Source of the DNA: Aplidium turbinatum
Lineage: Eukaryota; Chordata; Ascidiacea; Aplousobranchia; Polyclinidae
Assembly: GCA_918807975.1 (NCBI GenBank)
Contig: OU964923.1
Coordinates: 28,377,235 to 28,441,234 of the forward strand
Direction: 5' to 3'
Length of the DNA: 64,000 nt
A program made the position numbers and the translations under genes. Under the pieces are notes generated by a model. That model was not told the DNA's origin and made no database searches. It saw nothing but the letters and a program-made list of their open reading frames with translations. This document shows positions 1 through 11,300 of this stretch, piece after piece; the first letter of the stretch is position 1; every line of letters starts with the position of its first letter.

Positions 1-168
1 ACTGTTTAAAAATATGTGTGATGTGATAACATATTTATTAATTGCTGTATATCTGTTGTGAATTATTATATTCACGTACAGCATTATCAATGTAATATAT
101 TCGTATATTTTGCCGCTCCCAATAATTTGCCGCCCTAGGCAACCGCCAACTGATAACTCTGGCCCTGT
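1..168. mobile_element. hAT-type MITE, right end
   Basis: The stretch ends in CTCTGGCCCTG, the inverted form of the CAGGGCC start used by many hAT elements here, and is preceded by a CCGCCC-rich subterminal run. The left end lies outside the window, so no target duplication can be tested. Confidence 0.45.
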
Positions 169-310
169 CAACAATCGAAAAACTTCACTCTGCCAATCTC
201 GATAACCGGCCCTGCGTCAAGAACCTCTACACTTTACAGGTATGCGAAACTACCAGGAATAAGCAATCAAGGCTTTGTCAGTCCGAGGATAAAGATTCAA
301 AACCAACCAA
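169..310 (+). repeat. SINE family B, 3' half without tRNA head
   Basis: About 140 bp closely match the reverse complement of 45885-46060, including the words for 'tctgccaatctcgataac' and 'ggctttgtcag'. The tRNA-derived head is missing, as if cut off by the repeat at 1-168. This is a partial copy of the tRNA-SINE at 45885-46160. Confidence 0.6.
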
Positions 311-1232
311 CCAAAGACGAAAAGCCAAAGACATTTTGCACCAACGCCAGCACTTCTATCAGCTTGGCCTTTTGAAAGTTTTTTTTTTCTTTTTTTATGA
401 AACTAATGTAAGTTTTTTACTAAAAATTGATTAAAAACAACATTAGGAGATCAAATTTTGTGTTGCAATAACGAAAATAAGACATAAAACAGTGTTGAAA
501 ACTTATATAGATTTATTACATATTTGCTACATTATTTTGCATAAACTTCAATTCCAATTGATATTAACACAAATCGCTTTCCTTTTTTTTCTGTAAGACC
601 AAACGAAAACAAAAAAAATTACGTCAAAACATACAAATTTTTTAAATAGCTTACTTTCCTTTCAAGTAATCCAATAATCACTTTTTAAAGAACTTGGTTG
701 AAGAGCGTTCTGCGTAATGTGGTCTGTGTGCTGAAATAAATAAGTTTGGCCTAAACTTAATACTATCATGTGTTAGATATCTGCAAAACTGCAGATAAAC
801 GGAATCAAACCGAAATTAATTTTAATATCAACGCTTTTGACGCCCTATTGAGAAAGACATGTTTTCCTTTATACAGCGTTGCATTAACTGGGGCAGCAGT
901 CTAGTAGGCTAATGTTCTGGGTGACTTCAGACCACTTTTTACAGATTTGTTTATACGAAACATCACCAGGCTCTTCATCTTGATCACAAATTGATTACAA
1001 TGCCGTGTTCGCTTGTTTTGTCGTTTTCGTGCGTTCACCATTGACACGTTTTGTCTGCAATGAAATAAAACAACAACAATGATAAAATGAGAGCCAACCT
1101 TCAATCTATCGGTGAAATGCCAACCTTGCCAGCTTTGCTGAATAGGAAGTGCATTCTATTCGAATAAGACCTTCTGATGATCCTCCTTTTAGGTGAAACA
1201 GGCTGTCAATGTCAAGGGTTTAGATAGTAATC
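311..1232. other. AT-rich DNA without recognised gene
   Basis: Short open frames (for example 901-1104, minus) have no recognisable domain and no codon pattern. I see no repeat ends here. Confidence 0.5.
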
Positions 1233-1789
1233 ACTATATTCAGTGGTGGCGCGATTTCCAGAAGATTAGCTTCCGGAACGTTAGTTTTTTTACTTTCCAA
1301 ATGCTCTAGGTGCGTAGAAGAGATTTAGAAATATGCCCTTATAAGACTTTAAAACAACACACTTAATGTAACCTACGTGTTTAAAACGTTGCTAAAGTAA
1401 GTATCATAGTCTACATATAGATGATATAACTTTGTTCCATGCAAATATTCATATTTCATGGAAACAATAATAAAAAAATTACAACAAGTTCCATAATATT
1501 TCAAGACATTCATCGTATTCAAAACCATAAGACCTTTGGCGACTTCGGGTCTCAATTGCCGAGTTACGTTCCTGGCACAACCAGGATCCAACATACTTCG
1601 CTGGTGAAAACTTTTACACTGGAGGACCGACCATTCGTATAAAGAGTAAACTTGAAAAAGTTACAGTGTGTAGAGAAGCACGGTCAGATCTCAGTATGAG
1701 GTTCATTTATTAAAATCCGCGATCACACTCGCCCGATGAAACTGGAATGGATTTTAGTGACATTATCAAATTTTGAAAACTCTGGGATC

Positions 1790-2750
1790 TTTTTTTCGTA
1801 GTTACATAATTATTCACGAAGTCCCCTCACAGCTTCGCGTTCATCCACTGTAAGCGCAATCTCTTCGCCACTTCAATGATTTCGTTTTCCCTGTGTCCTC
1901 TGGCCAAGTAGTTGGATCAAGTATTTTGCAGGCAATAATAAACGACGAATCTGTTGAATTCAACAAGCGATCTTAGATGGAGTTTCCCAGGTGATGATAG
2001 AAGGTGCGGGGATTGATTGGCGGGCTATTGTATAAATGCAATTCCACATCTTTGGACTCTTAAGTTTTTTTCAGCATCCATTGCAATGCGATAATGTCGC
2101 CCTAGTTCGTTCTTACTTATTTCAAATAATTTTGTAAGATTATTAATTTTGTTATCTGCATCCCAAATAGTACATGCTCTGTTTTGCAGTTCGAAGCTTA
2201 CTTCGGATAACTCTTGCAAGGAACCGTACATCAAAGCTAAGTCCAACAAGAAATCCGTGAATGTTATTTTCGACAAGAGTCCTTGATATTTCGCACGTTC
2301 CTGAGAATCTCTTATGTTGCTAATAAGAAGCTCCCTTTTTGAAATGTTCGACAAGTGCTGGAAAATCATTCCAGACGGCATTAACTGTGCGGAAACTCGA
2401 GGCTACCCAACGCGTGTCCAGTACCCTTCCGATTTTCAACAACTGCACTTCAGCAGCCGCTGCACATTCACCCAATTCTCTGCTATTTTTGTAGACAACA
2501 CTTAACCGTCCAGCATTGAAAGAATTATAAGAAGCCGAAGCCAAGTCGTAAAACTTTCGACACTGGACATTGCTCAAAGACTTTGTTCTGAGGTTCAAGA
2601 TTTTGACGGCACTGAGCTTCCACGGTGTACTTCTGTGGGCATCTTGACCAACAGATCGCAGAATAAGACTGTTCTTATTGCTACTCTTTCCAGTTGGTAC
2701 CACGACTGCTCAGACACAAGGCTACTCTGAATAGAGAAAGACACACTAAG
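1790..2750 (-). pseudogene. decayed hAT transposase, KIAA1586/ZMYM-like C-terminal half
   Basis: Translation of the minus strand from about 2703 to 2025 gives a run typical of the domesticated hAT family that includes KIAA1586: a 'VLDTRWVASSFRTVNAVW' block followed by a helical segment with 'ELGRHYRIAMDAEK'. A 'LDPTTWPE' block near 1880-1930 matches the family's C-terminal region. The two main frames (2320-2703 and 2025-2381) overlap and differ, so there is a frameshift near 2320-2380, and further shifts follow near 2020. The N-terminal part is absent beyond the inserted element. It would have cut and joined transposon ends in the nucleus; it is dead now. Confidence 0.7.
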
Positions 2751-3309
2751 AGCAGGGCCCGATTAACCATGAGGCACACGAGGCACAGGCCTCAGGCCCC
2801 CTGGTTTTGGGGGCCCCCATTTTTTTTACATTAGTAGGGAAAGTACTATAATTTGGACCATCTAAGTCAATTTAAAATAAAAAATCTTAATATTTTTAAA
2901 AAGATCCACAACATTGGGGTGCAACTAACTTTATTTGATTAGTTACAGGCTAGTTGGTTTGCAAAAACAATTCCAATCAAAAAAACATAATTCTATTTGT
3001 AATCAAGGTATTATCTCTAATTTAGAAACTAACAACAATAATACATGGATCAGTGTTCTGTTGGAAACAAAAAAAAAACATAACACAAACAAAGAAAACT
3101 ACATTATTATTTTTTTATATAGTGGTCCATATTATCAACTCAGTTTCTAAAATGGACCACCCTGTTTCATAATATGCACCACCATACTGTAATATGGACC
3201 GTTGTCATGTGAAAGTAAATATATCAAACTTCAATGGCATGAAATAGAACACAAACACTCAATAAATAAAAAATAGTCTGAAACGTTCATGATAGTCATC
3301 TCAAACAAG

Positions 3310-3875
3310 TTTCAAATCATTAATCATTGGCACAGTTGTCACAATAGTAAAAATGAGCATTTGATATATTAGCACAACCTGCATGGGCCAATTTCTTGCA
3401 CTGACAACACTGAATCCAATCCTCATCAGTGGACTCGTCACAAGACAAGTGCATGCAGAAGCAGCATTACTTGGAATATATAACACTCTTTTTTGAAGAC
3501 CTAAAGGTTAAAGCCTTTTCTCACTTGTTTTGCTGGTTTAGCTTTTTCTGTGAACTTGATTTTATGTTTGTGTGGCGTACCTGTCAGCACAGTAGCCTTT
3601 ATAGTTTTTAAAGTTCCAGCATTTAATTCTGTTGACATGATAGAATTTTTTGCCACTTTCTCAATGTTTACCACATCTTGTGACAAAGGTGAAATGTTTC
3701 GAGAAATTGCATCTTGAGTAGACATATCTTGATCATCAATTATCAGCAGTGATACATTGTTTGGAGAGGTGTCTACTTCATGAGGCTTGTCAGTAACTTC
3801 AGCTGAGTGAAAACCACTTTCATCAAATACAAGAGGATTAATGGGGTAAATTCCTGCTTTTTCAAATCCATTTTA
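3310..3875 (-). pseudogene. pogo-type transposase C-terminal fragment with zinc finger
   Basis: The minus strand reads 'GFEKAGIYPINPLVFDES', the block that follows the DDE domain in many pogo/Tigger-like transposases. A linker with 'ISPLSQDVV' and 'ATVLTGTPHKHK' follows (frame 3725-3501). After a frameshift near 3490 comes a PHD-like cysteine array with a C-x2-C-x4-H-style 'CCQCKKLAHAGC' and a terminal 'CDNC'. The catalytic domain is missing, so this is a dead remnant. Confidence 0.7.
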
Positions 3876-4689
3876 AATCCAATTTCCATGATTAGACATG
3901 TCGTCAGAACTTAATCAAATTGTTTATAATATCAAAGTGATTATGCAAATTACTGGTAGTAGCTTTTATCACTATAAGAATGCAAGTTGCAAATATATTT
4001 TATGATGCACACTAAAAAGTCTGAAAAAAAATGCATAAATCTCATGGAACTTCATTTCTATGCCTGTCTTCATTACTGAGAAACAAATTTCTACCAATTG
4101 ACCATAACCTGGACCACTGGTCCATATTACCAAACAGTTAGGTGGTCCATATTACAGTTAGCATAATCTTATGTTGCTTGGTGTCATTTAGAATTAAACA
4201 GTGGACATTTCTTCAAGATTTTGGCAGATAGTCATTAGTAATGCCTCTCCTGCAGATTACTTTTGTATAATCTTTTGTAACTGTAGCAATATTTGAAAAA
4301 TTCTCATAGTTTAGACCAGCAAAATAACATCGCAGACCCAGTGTTGTACGTTGACGCCGTCAAATTGACGGCGTCATTTGACGGCGTCAACTTTTTGTTG
4401 ACGCTGAGGCTAGCGCCGTCAATTTATTTTTCAGTTGACGGAAGTGATAGCGCCGTCAACTATTTTGCCGATTTTAAGCGTCAAGCGCTAAGCGTCATTT
4501 TTTGTTTTCATGAAAAATTTCGTTTCACAATAAGAGTTTCACAATGTATTCTGGCCAGCGCGACTCATCCGAATTACCAGTTTTTGCGTTGGTTGGAATG
4601 GCTCCCTGGAATACATGCGGAAGAAGTTCTCCAAATGGTGATCACCATGTATTGAGAACGAGGGATCAGAGACAGAAAGCGAAAAATCC

Positions 4690-5450
4690 ATGAATGGCAT
4701 CGCGGACGTTGAATATACTTTATTTCAAGAGCTCTATGCCCCTGAAAAGAGCGATGTTGGTGCAGTGGACCTCGTTAAAAGATTTATACATGCTAAACTA
4801 TCACAGCACGCTTGGAACAGTGATACCTTTCCGACTAAACGTTTTCAACTTGTTTTTGAAATACAACACACCAATACCAACCAGCGCTAGTGTGGAACGC
4901 ATGTTTTCACTTGGAAAGGACAATATGCGCAGGGGCGCCAGAACCGGGGGTGGAGCAGGGGGAGCAGATGCCCCCCTGCCCTCAAATTCGTTGGATGGGG
5001 AGGAAAGAGGGAGCAATGGTGCCCTTTTAAGGTCATGTAAGCTACTGCACACTTTGCAATATAACAATTTATGCTATTCGCTTTTAGCCTAATTATAATG
5101 TTCTATTTTTGCCTCAAAATAATATTCAAGACACAAAATTCTCCATCACAGTAAGTTATAGCCTATATTACATGATTACAAAATAGCATGATGCCTTTCC
5201 GTGCCATTGTTCTTTGTACAGCTGATACTTGCATCATTACTCGATAATGAGCTAATAGATGAGCATTATCGCTATATCTTATCTTAAAACTTAAAAAAAA
5301 AAATTGGCCTTTCAGCAACAAAAGTGCCCTTATTTCATACTCCTGCCCCTCCAATCAAAAATCGCTTCGGCGCCCCTGAATATGCGTTCCAAACGCAGCA
5401 GATTGTCAGACAACCGTTTTGAAATGCTTGTTTTTCTGCAAGGAAATAAC
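4690..5450 (+). pseudogene. hAT transposase C-terminal dimerisation region, split by an insertion
   Basis: The plus strand reads 'PIPTSASVERMFSLGKDN' up to 4929, the conserved hAT C-terminal dimerisation motif. The reading resumes after the insertion at 5387 with 'SRLSDNRFEMLVFLQGNN' and a stop, the usual end of such transposases. Upstream (4690-4860) a frame change separates the preceding helix. Only the C-terminal quarter is present. Confidence 0.75.
4930..5378. mobile_element. short hAT MITE (CAGGGGCGCC family), innermost level of nest
   Basis: Exact 8-bp duplication AATATGCG at 4922-4929 and 5379-5386. Ends CAGGGGCGCC / GGCGCCCCTG. It is 449 bp and non-coding. A second copy of the family, in opposite orientation and enlarged by an insertion, lies at 52607-54687. 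Confidence 0.95.
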
Positions 5451-6589
5451 TAATAGGCTGAGCAGCTAATTAAAATACAGTCTCAAAACATAACACCTGC
5501 TCTTTATTTATAGCTATTGTTAGCTTGAACTTGGTTGAAATATTTGCGTTTTATGAGACGCTGGCAAAAAATAGCGCTAGAAATTAGCGCTGACGCTGAC
5601 GCCGTCAATTTCTTTAAGAGCTTACGCAGTCCTTTACGCCGTAAAGTTTTTAGGCAATTTGCGCTGACGCTGACGCCGTCAAATTATTTCAATGACGCGT
5701 ACAACACTGCGCAGACCCCCAAAACACAAAACCTCTAGTACCGGTAACAACAAAGAACCAGCTCAATCCTTTGAATCTGAATTCTGAAATAGTAAAAACT
5801 AGGTCATTAAGAAAGGTTAATTCAAGCTGTTCACAAACCATGAAATTATTTACTTCAGTCGTTGAAAGAAAAAACAGGAGTGGTCCAAATTATCAGCCGG
5901 TCCACTTTATAGCACTTTCCCTTACCGTAGGCGTAGGTAGTGAAAGTTGTTGTGCCAGTGTGTGCACACTTGTTATTTTTGAGTAACAATTTCAAACTGT
6001 GTAATGATTTTGCAGTAACAGTTGAGCACTCTTGCTCTGCATCGAAAGCGATTGCCAATAGGGGCCCCTAAACTTAGCTGTGCCTCGGGCCCCCGTGAGC
6101 CTTAATCAGGCCCTGACTAAGAGCGGTGCTAACTGCTAAACAGCGGGAAACAATTAGTAATAAAAATGGAAAAATACAGGAAAAACTAATTGTGACGTAA
6201 TAAGGTGGCTCAATAAAAAAGCGGGGTGTAAACGTCAAGGTGTGGCGCTAGGACAGTCAAGCTGCCTCAATGTTGCACAATAACGGATCAAATCAATGAT
6301 ACAAACTACAAACACTATCTTAATGCTATACTCTGAACAGAGCAAAGCATTATAAGAGCATAAAATATTTGAGTATTCGGAACGCCGTTCCGGACAAGTC
6401 AACTTTTTGATCGAGCTTCCGAAGCGGCGTTCCGGCTGAAATCCAGCCCTGACTATATTTGATTAATTCGCTCTGCTTTGCTTTCTGCTTGGCATTGAGC
6501 ACTTTTTGTAGTATTAATAGTTTTCATTATTTAAAACTCAGGCTATATACTTGATTATTAGGCCTGTTACGAACAATCGTTCTCCACAT

Positions 6590-6755
6590 CAAACGTCACA
6601 TAAAACCGTTAAAGCCTAACGTACGTTTACGCTAGTGTAGGCGCTGACGCTGACAACTTTTTTTACAAGTTACGTTGACGCATACGGCGTATGGTTTTTC
6701 GAACGTTTGCGCTGACGGCGTCAATATTTTTTGTATGCGCGTAGGCTACATCACT
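6590..6755. repeat. fragment related to the GACGCCGTCAA hAT family
   Basis: The stretch contains 'gcgctgacgctgac' and 'gctgacggcgtcaat' and ends in 'gtaggctacatcactg', resembling both ends of the element at 4339-5709. No clear target duplication was found; it may be a small diverged MITE. Confidence 0.45.
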
Positions 6756-7156
6756 GGTGATTTCACGTCTGGGTTCACAATGGGTATGTCAACCTATTTG
6801 CGAAGGGCATCGAGAATGAATGACTAAAACATTAAATGCGATCTCACTTGAGAGATTGAAAATAGCCTACTTGTTCGGAGTCTGTAGCCTCAGTATATCG
6901 TTACTTTTTCATAAATACAAAAAAAGATTGGACATGTCGCTTTGAAGTTATAAAGTTTAATTCCCTCAGAGGTTCAAATTACACCGGTTTCCCCATCACT
7001 AATAGTTATAATTCGCACATTCTGAGCCCCAAACGTAGAATTGTGTTAAAAAATATTTATTTCTTTGGGGAAAGATTTTATTTTTGGACAACAGCCCACG
7101 TAGTGGTAATATTTTATAAAACATAAAAGGTTTCATTTTGCCTTGTTTATACGTTG

Positions 7157-7300
7157 GCCAGGGGTGTCCAAGCGTTTCTCCAGGCGGCCAGATTTGATGA
7201 AGCGAAAGTTCTTTCGGGCCAACAATTTCTGATAATCTTGTTTTTTGTAAAGAAAAATGCATATTTAGTAACATTGCATTGTTCAATGTCATTTTGATAC
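7157..7300. repeat. hAT-like end (CAGGGGTGTCCAA)
   Basis: CAGGGGTGTCCAAGCG followed by a CCAGGCGGCCAG word is a typical start of hAT-family MITEs. I found no matching inverted end downstream, so this is a partial copy. It lies 3' of the MDH gene. Confidence 0.35.
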
Positions 7301-8083
7301 AATGAAGCAACATGCAGGTTTAACTCTTTTGTTAGCCTATAGTGTAGCCTAGGCTAGGCCTACATATCACGAAATATGATAAGTTAGGCAATATCAGTCA
7401 TCTGCCTTTTCATTATAAATTGAAACACCCTGAAACTTTGTAAAACGCGACTGTTTTGGTGTGAAGAATGAAACTGGCGCCTTGATGTCAAATCCCTGGT
7501 CAAGTCTGGTTCGAGGTGAAGGACAAGCGTAAAACATCACGTTGGTGGCAGTCGCTTAGTTTTAATCTCAAGCGGTTCTTATTTAGGTTCACAACCGAAA
7601 ACGTGGCTTGGTGTATTAATTTTGATGCAATTGCATGTTTAATTTGAAAATTCAACGCTCAAAGCTGTTCATCTGGTGTGGAAATTTAGGTTTTAGTTCG
7701 TGTTGTTTTTCGCCAAGCTTAATTTTGCAGTCAACATATGGCTATTGGCGATAGATGCTGCAATGCAAAAAACCTAACATCTTCAGGATGCAGTTAGAAA
7801 GTTTTGCATATTTTACATTATTATTGCGTAAATTGTGCTAACGTATACACCTAATCTCCGGCTGAACACGACAAAAAGATGTCAAGGTGCAAATATTAGG
7901 CTACTAATTTTAGATACTTATAGAAATCGGAAAATGACGGGTGTGTCATAGGTATGGTTGTAACAATTAGGACTCTTAGAAATTTTTCCAAATAGCAACA
8001 TATTCAGCCGTGTTCTAGCACACCGTGGTGTAACTAAAGTTTCCTTTTTGCAAAACAACAAGCGTAAATCGACATGAAGCTTC

Positions 8084-8089
8084 TTTATT
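8084..8089 (-). promoter_or_regulatory. poly(A) signal of MDH gene
   Basis: AATAAA on the minus strand, about 108 bases after the MDH stop codon, is well placed as the cleavage/polyadenylation signal. Confidence 0.55.
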
Positions 8090-8196
8090 GCCCGTCTGAT
8101 GAAAAATAGGAAAGGAAATAATTCTATATCAAAAAGTTTCAGAGTAAAAAATTGGACAGTTAATTCAAGAAGTGGACATTCCTTCGATAGGGGTCC

Positions 8197-8328
8197 CTAA
8201 TTGAATTTAGCAGCAAAATCTTCTCCCTTCTTTATTGATTTCTGTAGTTCGGGCACACAATTTTGCACCAAGGTTTGTTCATATGCTGATAAGGGTCCAA
8301 GACCGAGGTTCGTTTTGATTCCATTCGG
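8197..8328 (-). CDS. mdh2: MDH last coding exon
   Basis: The 44 codons including the TAG stop encode the C-terminal helix '[19 protein letters not shown]', typical of mitochondrial MDH. The acceptor is preceded by a TTTTGTTTTGCAG tract. Confidence 0.92.
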   Translation of the reverse strand, partial: PNGIKTNLGLGPLSAYEQTLVQNCVPELQKSIKKGEDFAAKFN

Positions 8329-11300
8329 CTGCAAAACAAAACGTCGATCAAAGTCAAACAAGTTTCATAAAACACAATAGGCCAACAGGGATTCCCAGGG
8401 TTTTTAATCTGGGACACACGCTGACACAGCTCTAACTGATGCGAGATCGGTTTCCAGTGTAGGCTACGTTAAATAATTTGGCTTAGTTATAATGACGAAA
8501 CCTATTTTGTAAACCTATACTTGCTCACCGTGGGGCGGGCCAACAATTTCGATTGTAGGTGACTATTATTTTTCAGCTATTCTGAAAAGGGGGTGCGAAA
8601 GCTGGTTTGTGATTTCTCTAGTGCCAACGAAGGAAAAGGTTAAGAATTACTGCACCAGTAGAATAATGTAGGTCGTCTTCTCTTGAGTAGCCTATAGGCT
8701 ATGTGCCTTGATCAGATTTCTAGTACACTTTTACTTAAGGTTGCATTATGCAAAACTAAACTTTTGTTTTATTTTATTAATCTAGCTTCAATGAAAATAT
8801 TCGCAGTAAATTTGGAACATCTATTAATAGTTTTCTAAATAGTATAAAAAAAATTGATTCAACCAGGCTGGCAATACCATAATATACCAATAGGCGATCA
8901 TGATCTCATAAAAGGCAAAAAGGGTTTATATCAGAAAAGTAATCGTTTGAACTTTTTTATCAAGAAAACAATATTTTTGACAAAAATACTTGCAAAAAAG
9001 TATTGTCTGAAATTTCAAAATATTTTTTTTTCAGACTATTTTTATGCTCTCCGACTGACGTGATATCATGGGCGCGGTGACGTGAAAGCACAGACAACTG
9101 ATCGTCACGTCAAAACCAAAAAGCTCTCACCCCAAGGACCAGAGGAGTTGAAAAATACTTTGCTTTTGTGACATCAGAACGCACAAAAGCACATTCCAAC
9201 ACTCCTTCTTTTCCACTCAACGCGTCCAAAGAGGATGAGACAAATCTTGCTCCAGCGTAGGCCATCGATAAAGTTGCCGAGCCCTGCAAAGAAAATCAGC
9301 AAAATGGTGAAGATTACAGGTTAACTCTGCATTACATGATTGGTATATCATTCTAAAATCACACATAGTTTTTAACGCTTACATTATGGATTAACAAGAT
9401 GTGTCTGCGCAGTTTAAAACAAGACAAAAATGCATTTAATTCCATCAACACTTTTTAAGCAAGTAACTGTGTAACTGTAAGCATTACTGTAGTTGGTGTG
9501 CAGTCAGAGATAGGCATGATCTTGAACTTGAAGATCACAAGTCATCTTGTAAAGTCACTTTTTTTGGTGTGATTTTGAAAAACAATAAAATCAAGATACC
9601 TTTAAAATTGGAGTTTATTTACAAGTTAAAGGCATTTTTTTAGAACTCGTACAGTACAAAGTAATGAGTAGGAATTACTAACATTAAGCCACTGCTAATA
9701 TGATATGAGTCCAAGAAAAATCGATTTGAATTTTTAATAATTTGGTCAGTGTTGCCATTTCAAAATTTAAAAAAATTTCTGAGTTGGTCATAATAAATAA
9801 GTCAACTTCTGTGTACTTTATGTTGACGTATGATAAAAAATGATTTAACTTTGTTCACAATTGTTTTGTGAATTCTAAAAAGTTGTTTGCATTTTTTGAC
9901 CCAATTTTAAAATTGAATGTTCAAAAAGTTTAGAATGGAGGTGCTAAAAAAACTAGACTCGATAGCCGAGTTTGGTCACGTAGACCTAAGTGGTTTATTG
10001 CAGAAAATCAACCAGACTAATAATTAATTATGTAAGGTCTGAGTATAAACAAATATATTAAATTTGAAAACATATGCTGCTTCTTATTTGCATAACTTTT
10101 GTATTTTTGCTTGGAGTGGTTTATCTGACTGCAGACCTCTGAACGTACTTGATAGTGCAAACTCCATGCAAACAACAGTATCAAGGTTGCCAGACAGATA
10201 AATGGTGCAATAAACATTGATATAATCCAGTGAAAGTTGAAAATACATAGTAACATGAATCAAAACTTCCCATATAAACCAGATAAAAATTTGGGAAAAA
10301 ATGATGTAGTTTAAAGGTGTTTTTTTTTTTAAATAAAAAGCATAAAACTAAATGCAAATTTTGTGACTTTTTCCGTAGCCTACTGTAATTACCCTCGGCC
10401 TTGGGTGTGACGTTGCGATTCTACGCAAACTACAACAACGATTGATAGGGCTAATAGCAGCCAAAAGTCAAGTATAGCAGCCAACTAACTTGCTACAATT
10501 CTAAGGCCAGCGATCAAGTAGTTGAAAGCAACAGTTAGCAATAAGCTAGCAACTACCTTTACCTAGGTTACTTATAATAAAATTCGGGTTTTTTTGCAAC
10601 GTCATTGATCAAAAACTTCATTCTTTCAAGTTTAGAAAAAGGGATCTTGATCTTCAAGATCACCAAAATTGGTGATCTTTTCCATTAGTATGGGCACATT
10701 TGTCATGAAAAACGGTTTCGTGTATTTTTTTTGTTAAAAGCAAAAACTTTCTTGATTTTGTCAGATGATACTATAAAGATAAAAAAAAATTAGGGTGGCA
10801 TTTTTTCTGTGCATTCTAATGACCTGAAATCCCCTATCAAAAGGGCTAAAAGGAAATTTGGCCCCATTCATTAACAGTAAAATATTTACAAAAATACTTT
10901 ATGACGTAATTACTTTGTAACAAAGTTACTTTGTGACGCACATACAGCAAGCTTATTGAATTATTTTAATCAGCTGTTGTTTATAATTTGTGACGTCATA
11001 GATGAATGACAGCAGGCTATCAGAAAGAACCCAAGCTTGTATAACGGTTTTTACAGGTTTACTCAGGCTGCTGGATAAAAATAACAAAGAAGTGATACTG
11101 GAGTAAAGGGCGAAACAGCCTGTTAAAGATTTTTAATAAATTGAAGAACTCATAGTGGCTGCTTTTTATGTAGAAATAGTTTCTGGCGATGATCTGTGAA
11201 GCAAGCAGTATGCGAGTAGCCAGAGTGTCTAACGATCACATCATCATCATAATCCATCGTCGGTTTGTTCCCCACTAGTGGGGGTGGCCGATTGTTTCCG

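Larger units (their letters stand above)
4339..5709 (+). mobile_element. hAT transposon with GACGCCGTCAA subterminal repeats, level 4 of nest
   Basis: Exact 8-bp duplication CGCAGACC at 4331-4338 and 5710-5717. Terminal repeats CAGTGTTGTACG / CGTACAACACTG. Both ends carry many copies of GACGCCGTCAA in both orientations. Inside lies a transposase remnant (4690-5450) that is split by a smaller hAT element at 4930-5378. Confidence 0.92.
2837..5922 (-). mobile_element. pogo/Tigger-type transposon, level 3 of nest
   Basis: The ends are inverted: GGGAAAGTACTATAATTTGG at 2837 and its near complement before 5922, flanked by TA. The word 'tggtccatatta' recurs in both subterminal zones (3122, 4110, 4141, 5880). 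The minus strand carries the C-terminal part of a pogo-like transposase (3310-3875). It is internally deleted and interrupted by the hAT at 4339-5709. Confidence 0.7.
2753..6115. mobile_element. hAT-type MITE, level 2 of nest
   Basis: Exact 8-bp duplication ACTAAGAG at 2745-2752 and 6116-6123. It starts CAGGGCCCGATTAACC and ends in the inverted form CTTAATCAGGCCCTG, with GGGGCCCCC-rich subterminal DNA on both sides. Without its own insertion (2837-5922) it would be only about 280 bp and non-coding, so it is a short non-autonomous element. Confidence 0.9.
1241..6451 (-). mobile_element. hAT transposon, outermost level of a five-deep nest
   Basis: The element is flanked by the exact 8-bp duplication ACTATATT at 1233-1240 and 6452-6459. 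It begins CAGTGGTGGCGCGATTTCC and ends GGCTGAAATCCAGCCCTG; both ends carry a nearby CTTCCGGAACG-like word in opposite orientation. It encodes a decayed transposase on the minus strand (1790-2750) and was split at 2753 by another hAT-type element. 8-bp duplications and CAG...CTG ends are hallmarks of hAT elements. Confidence 0.85.
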
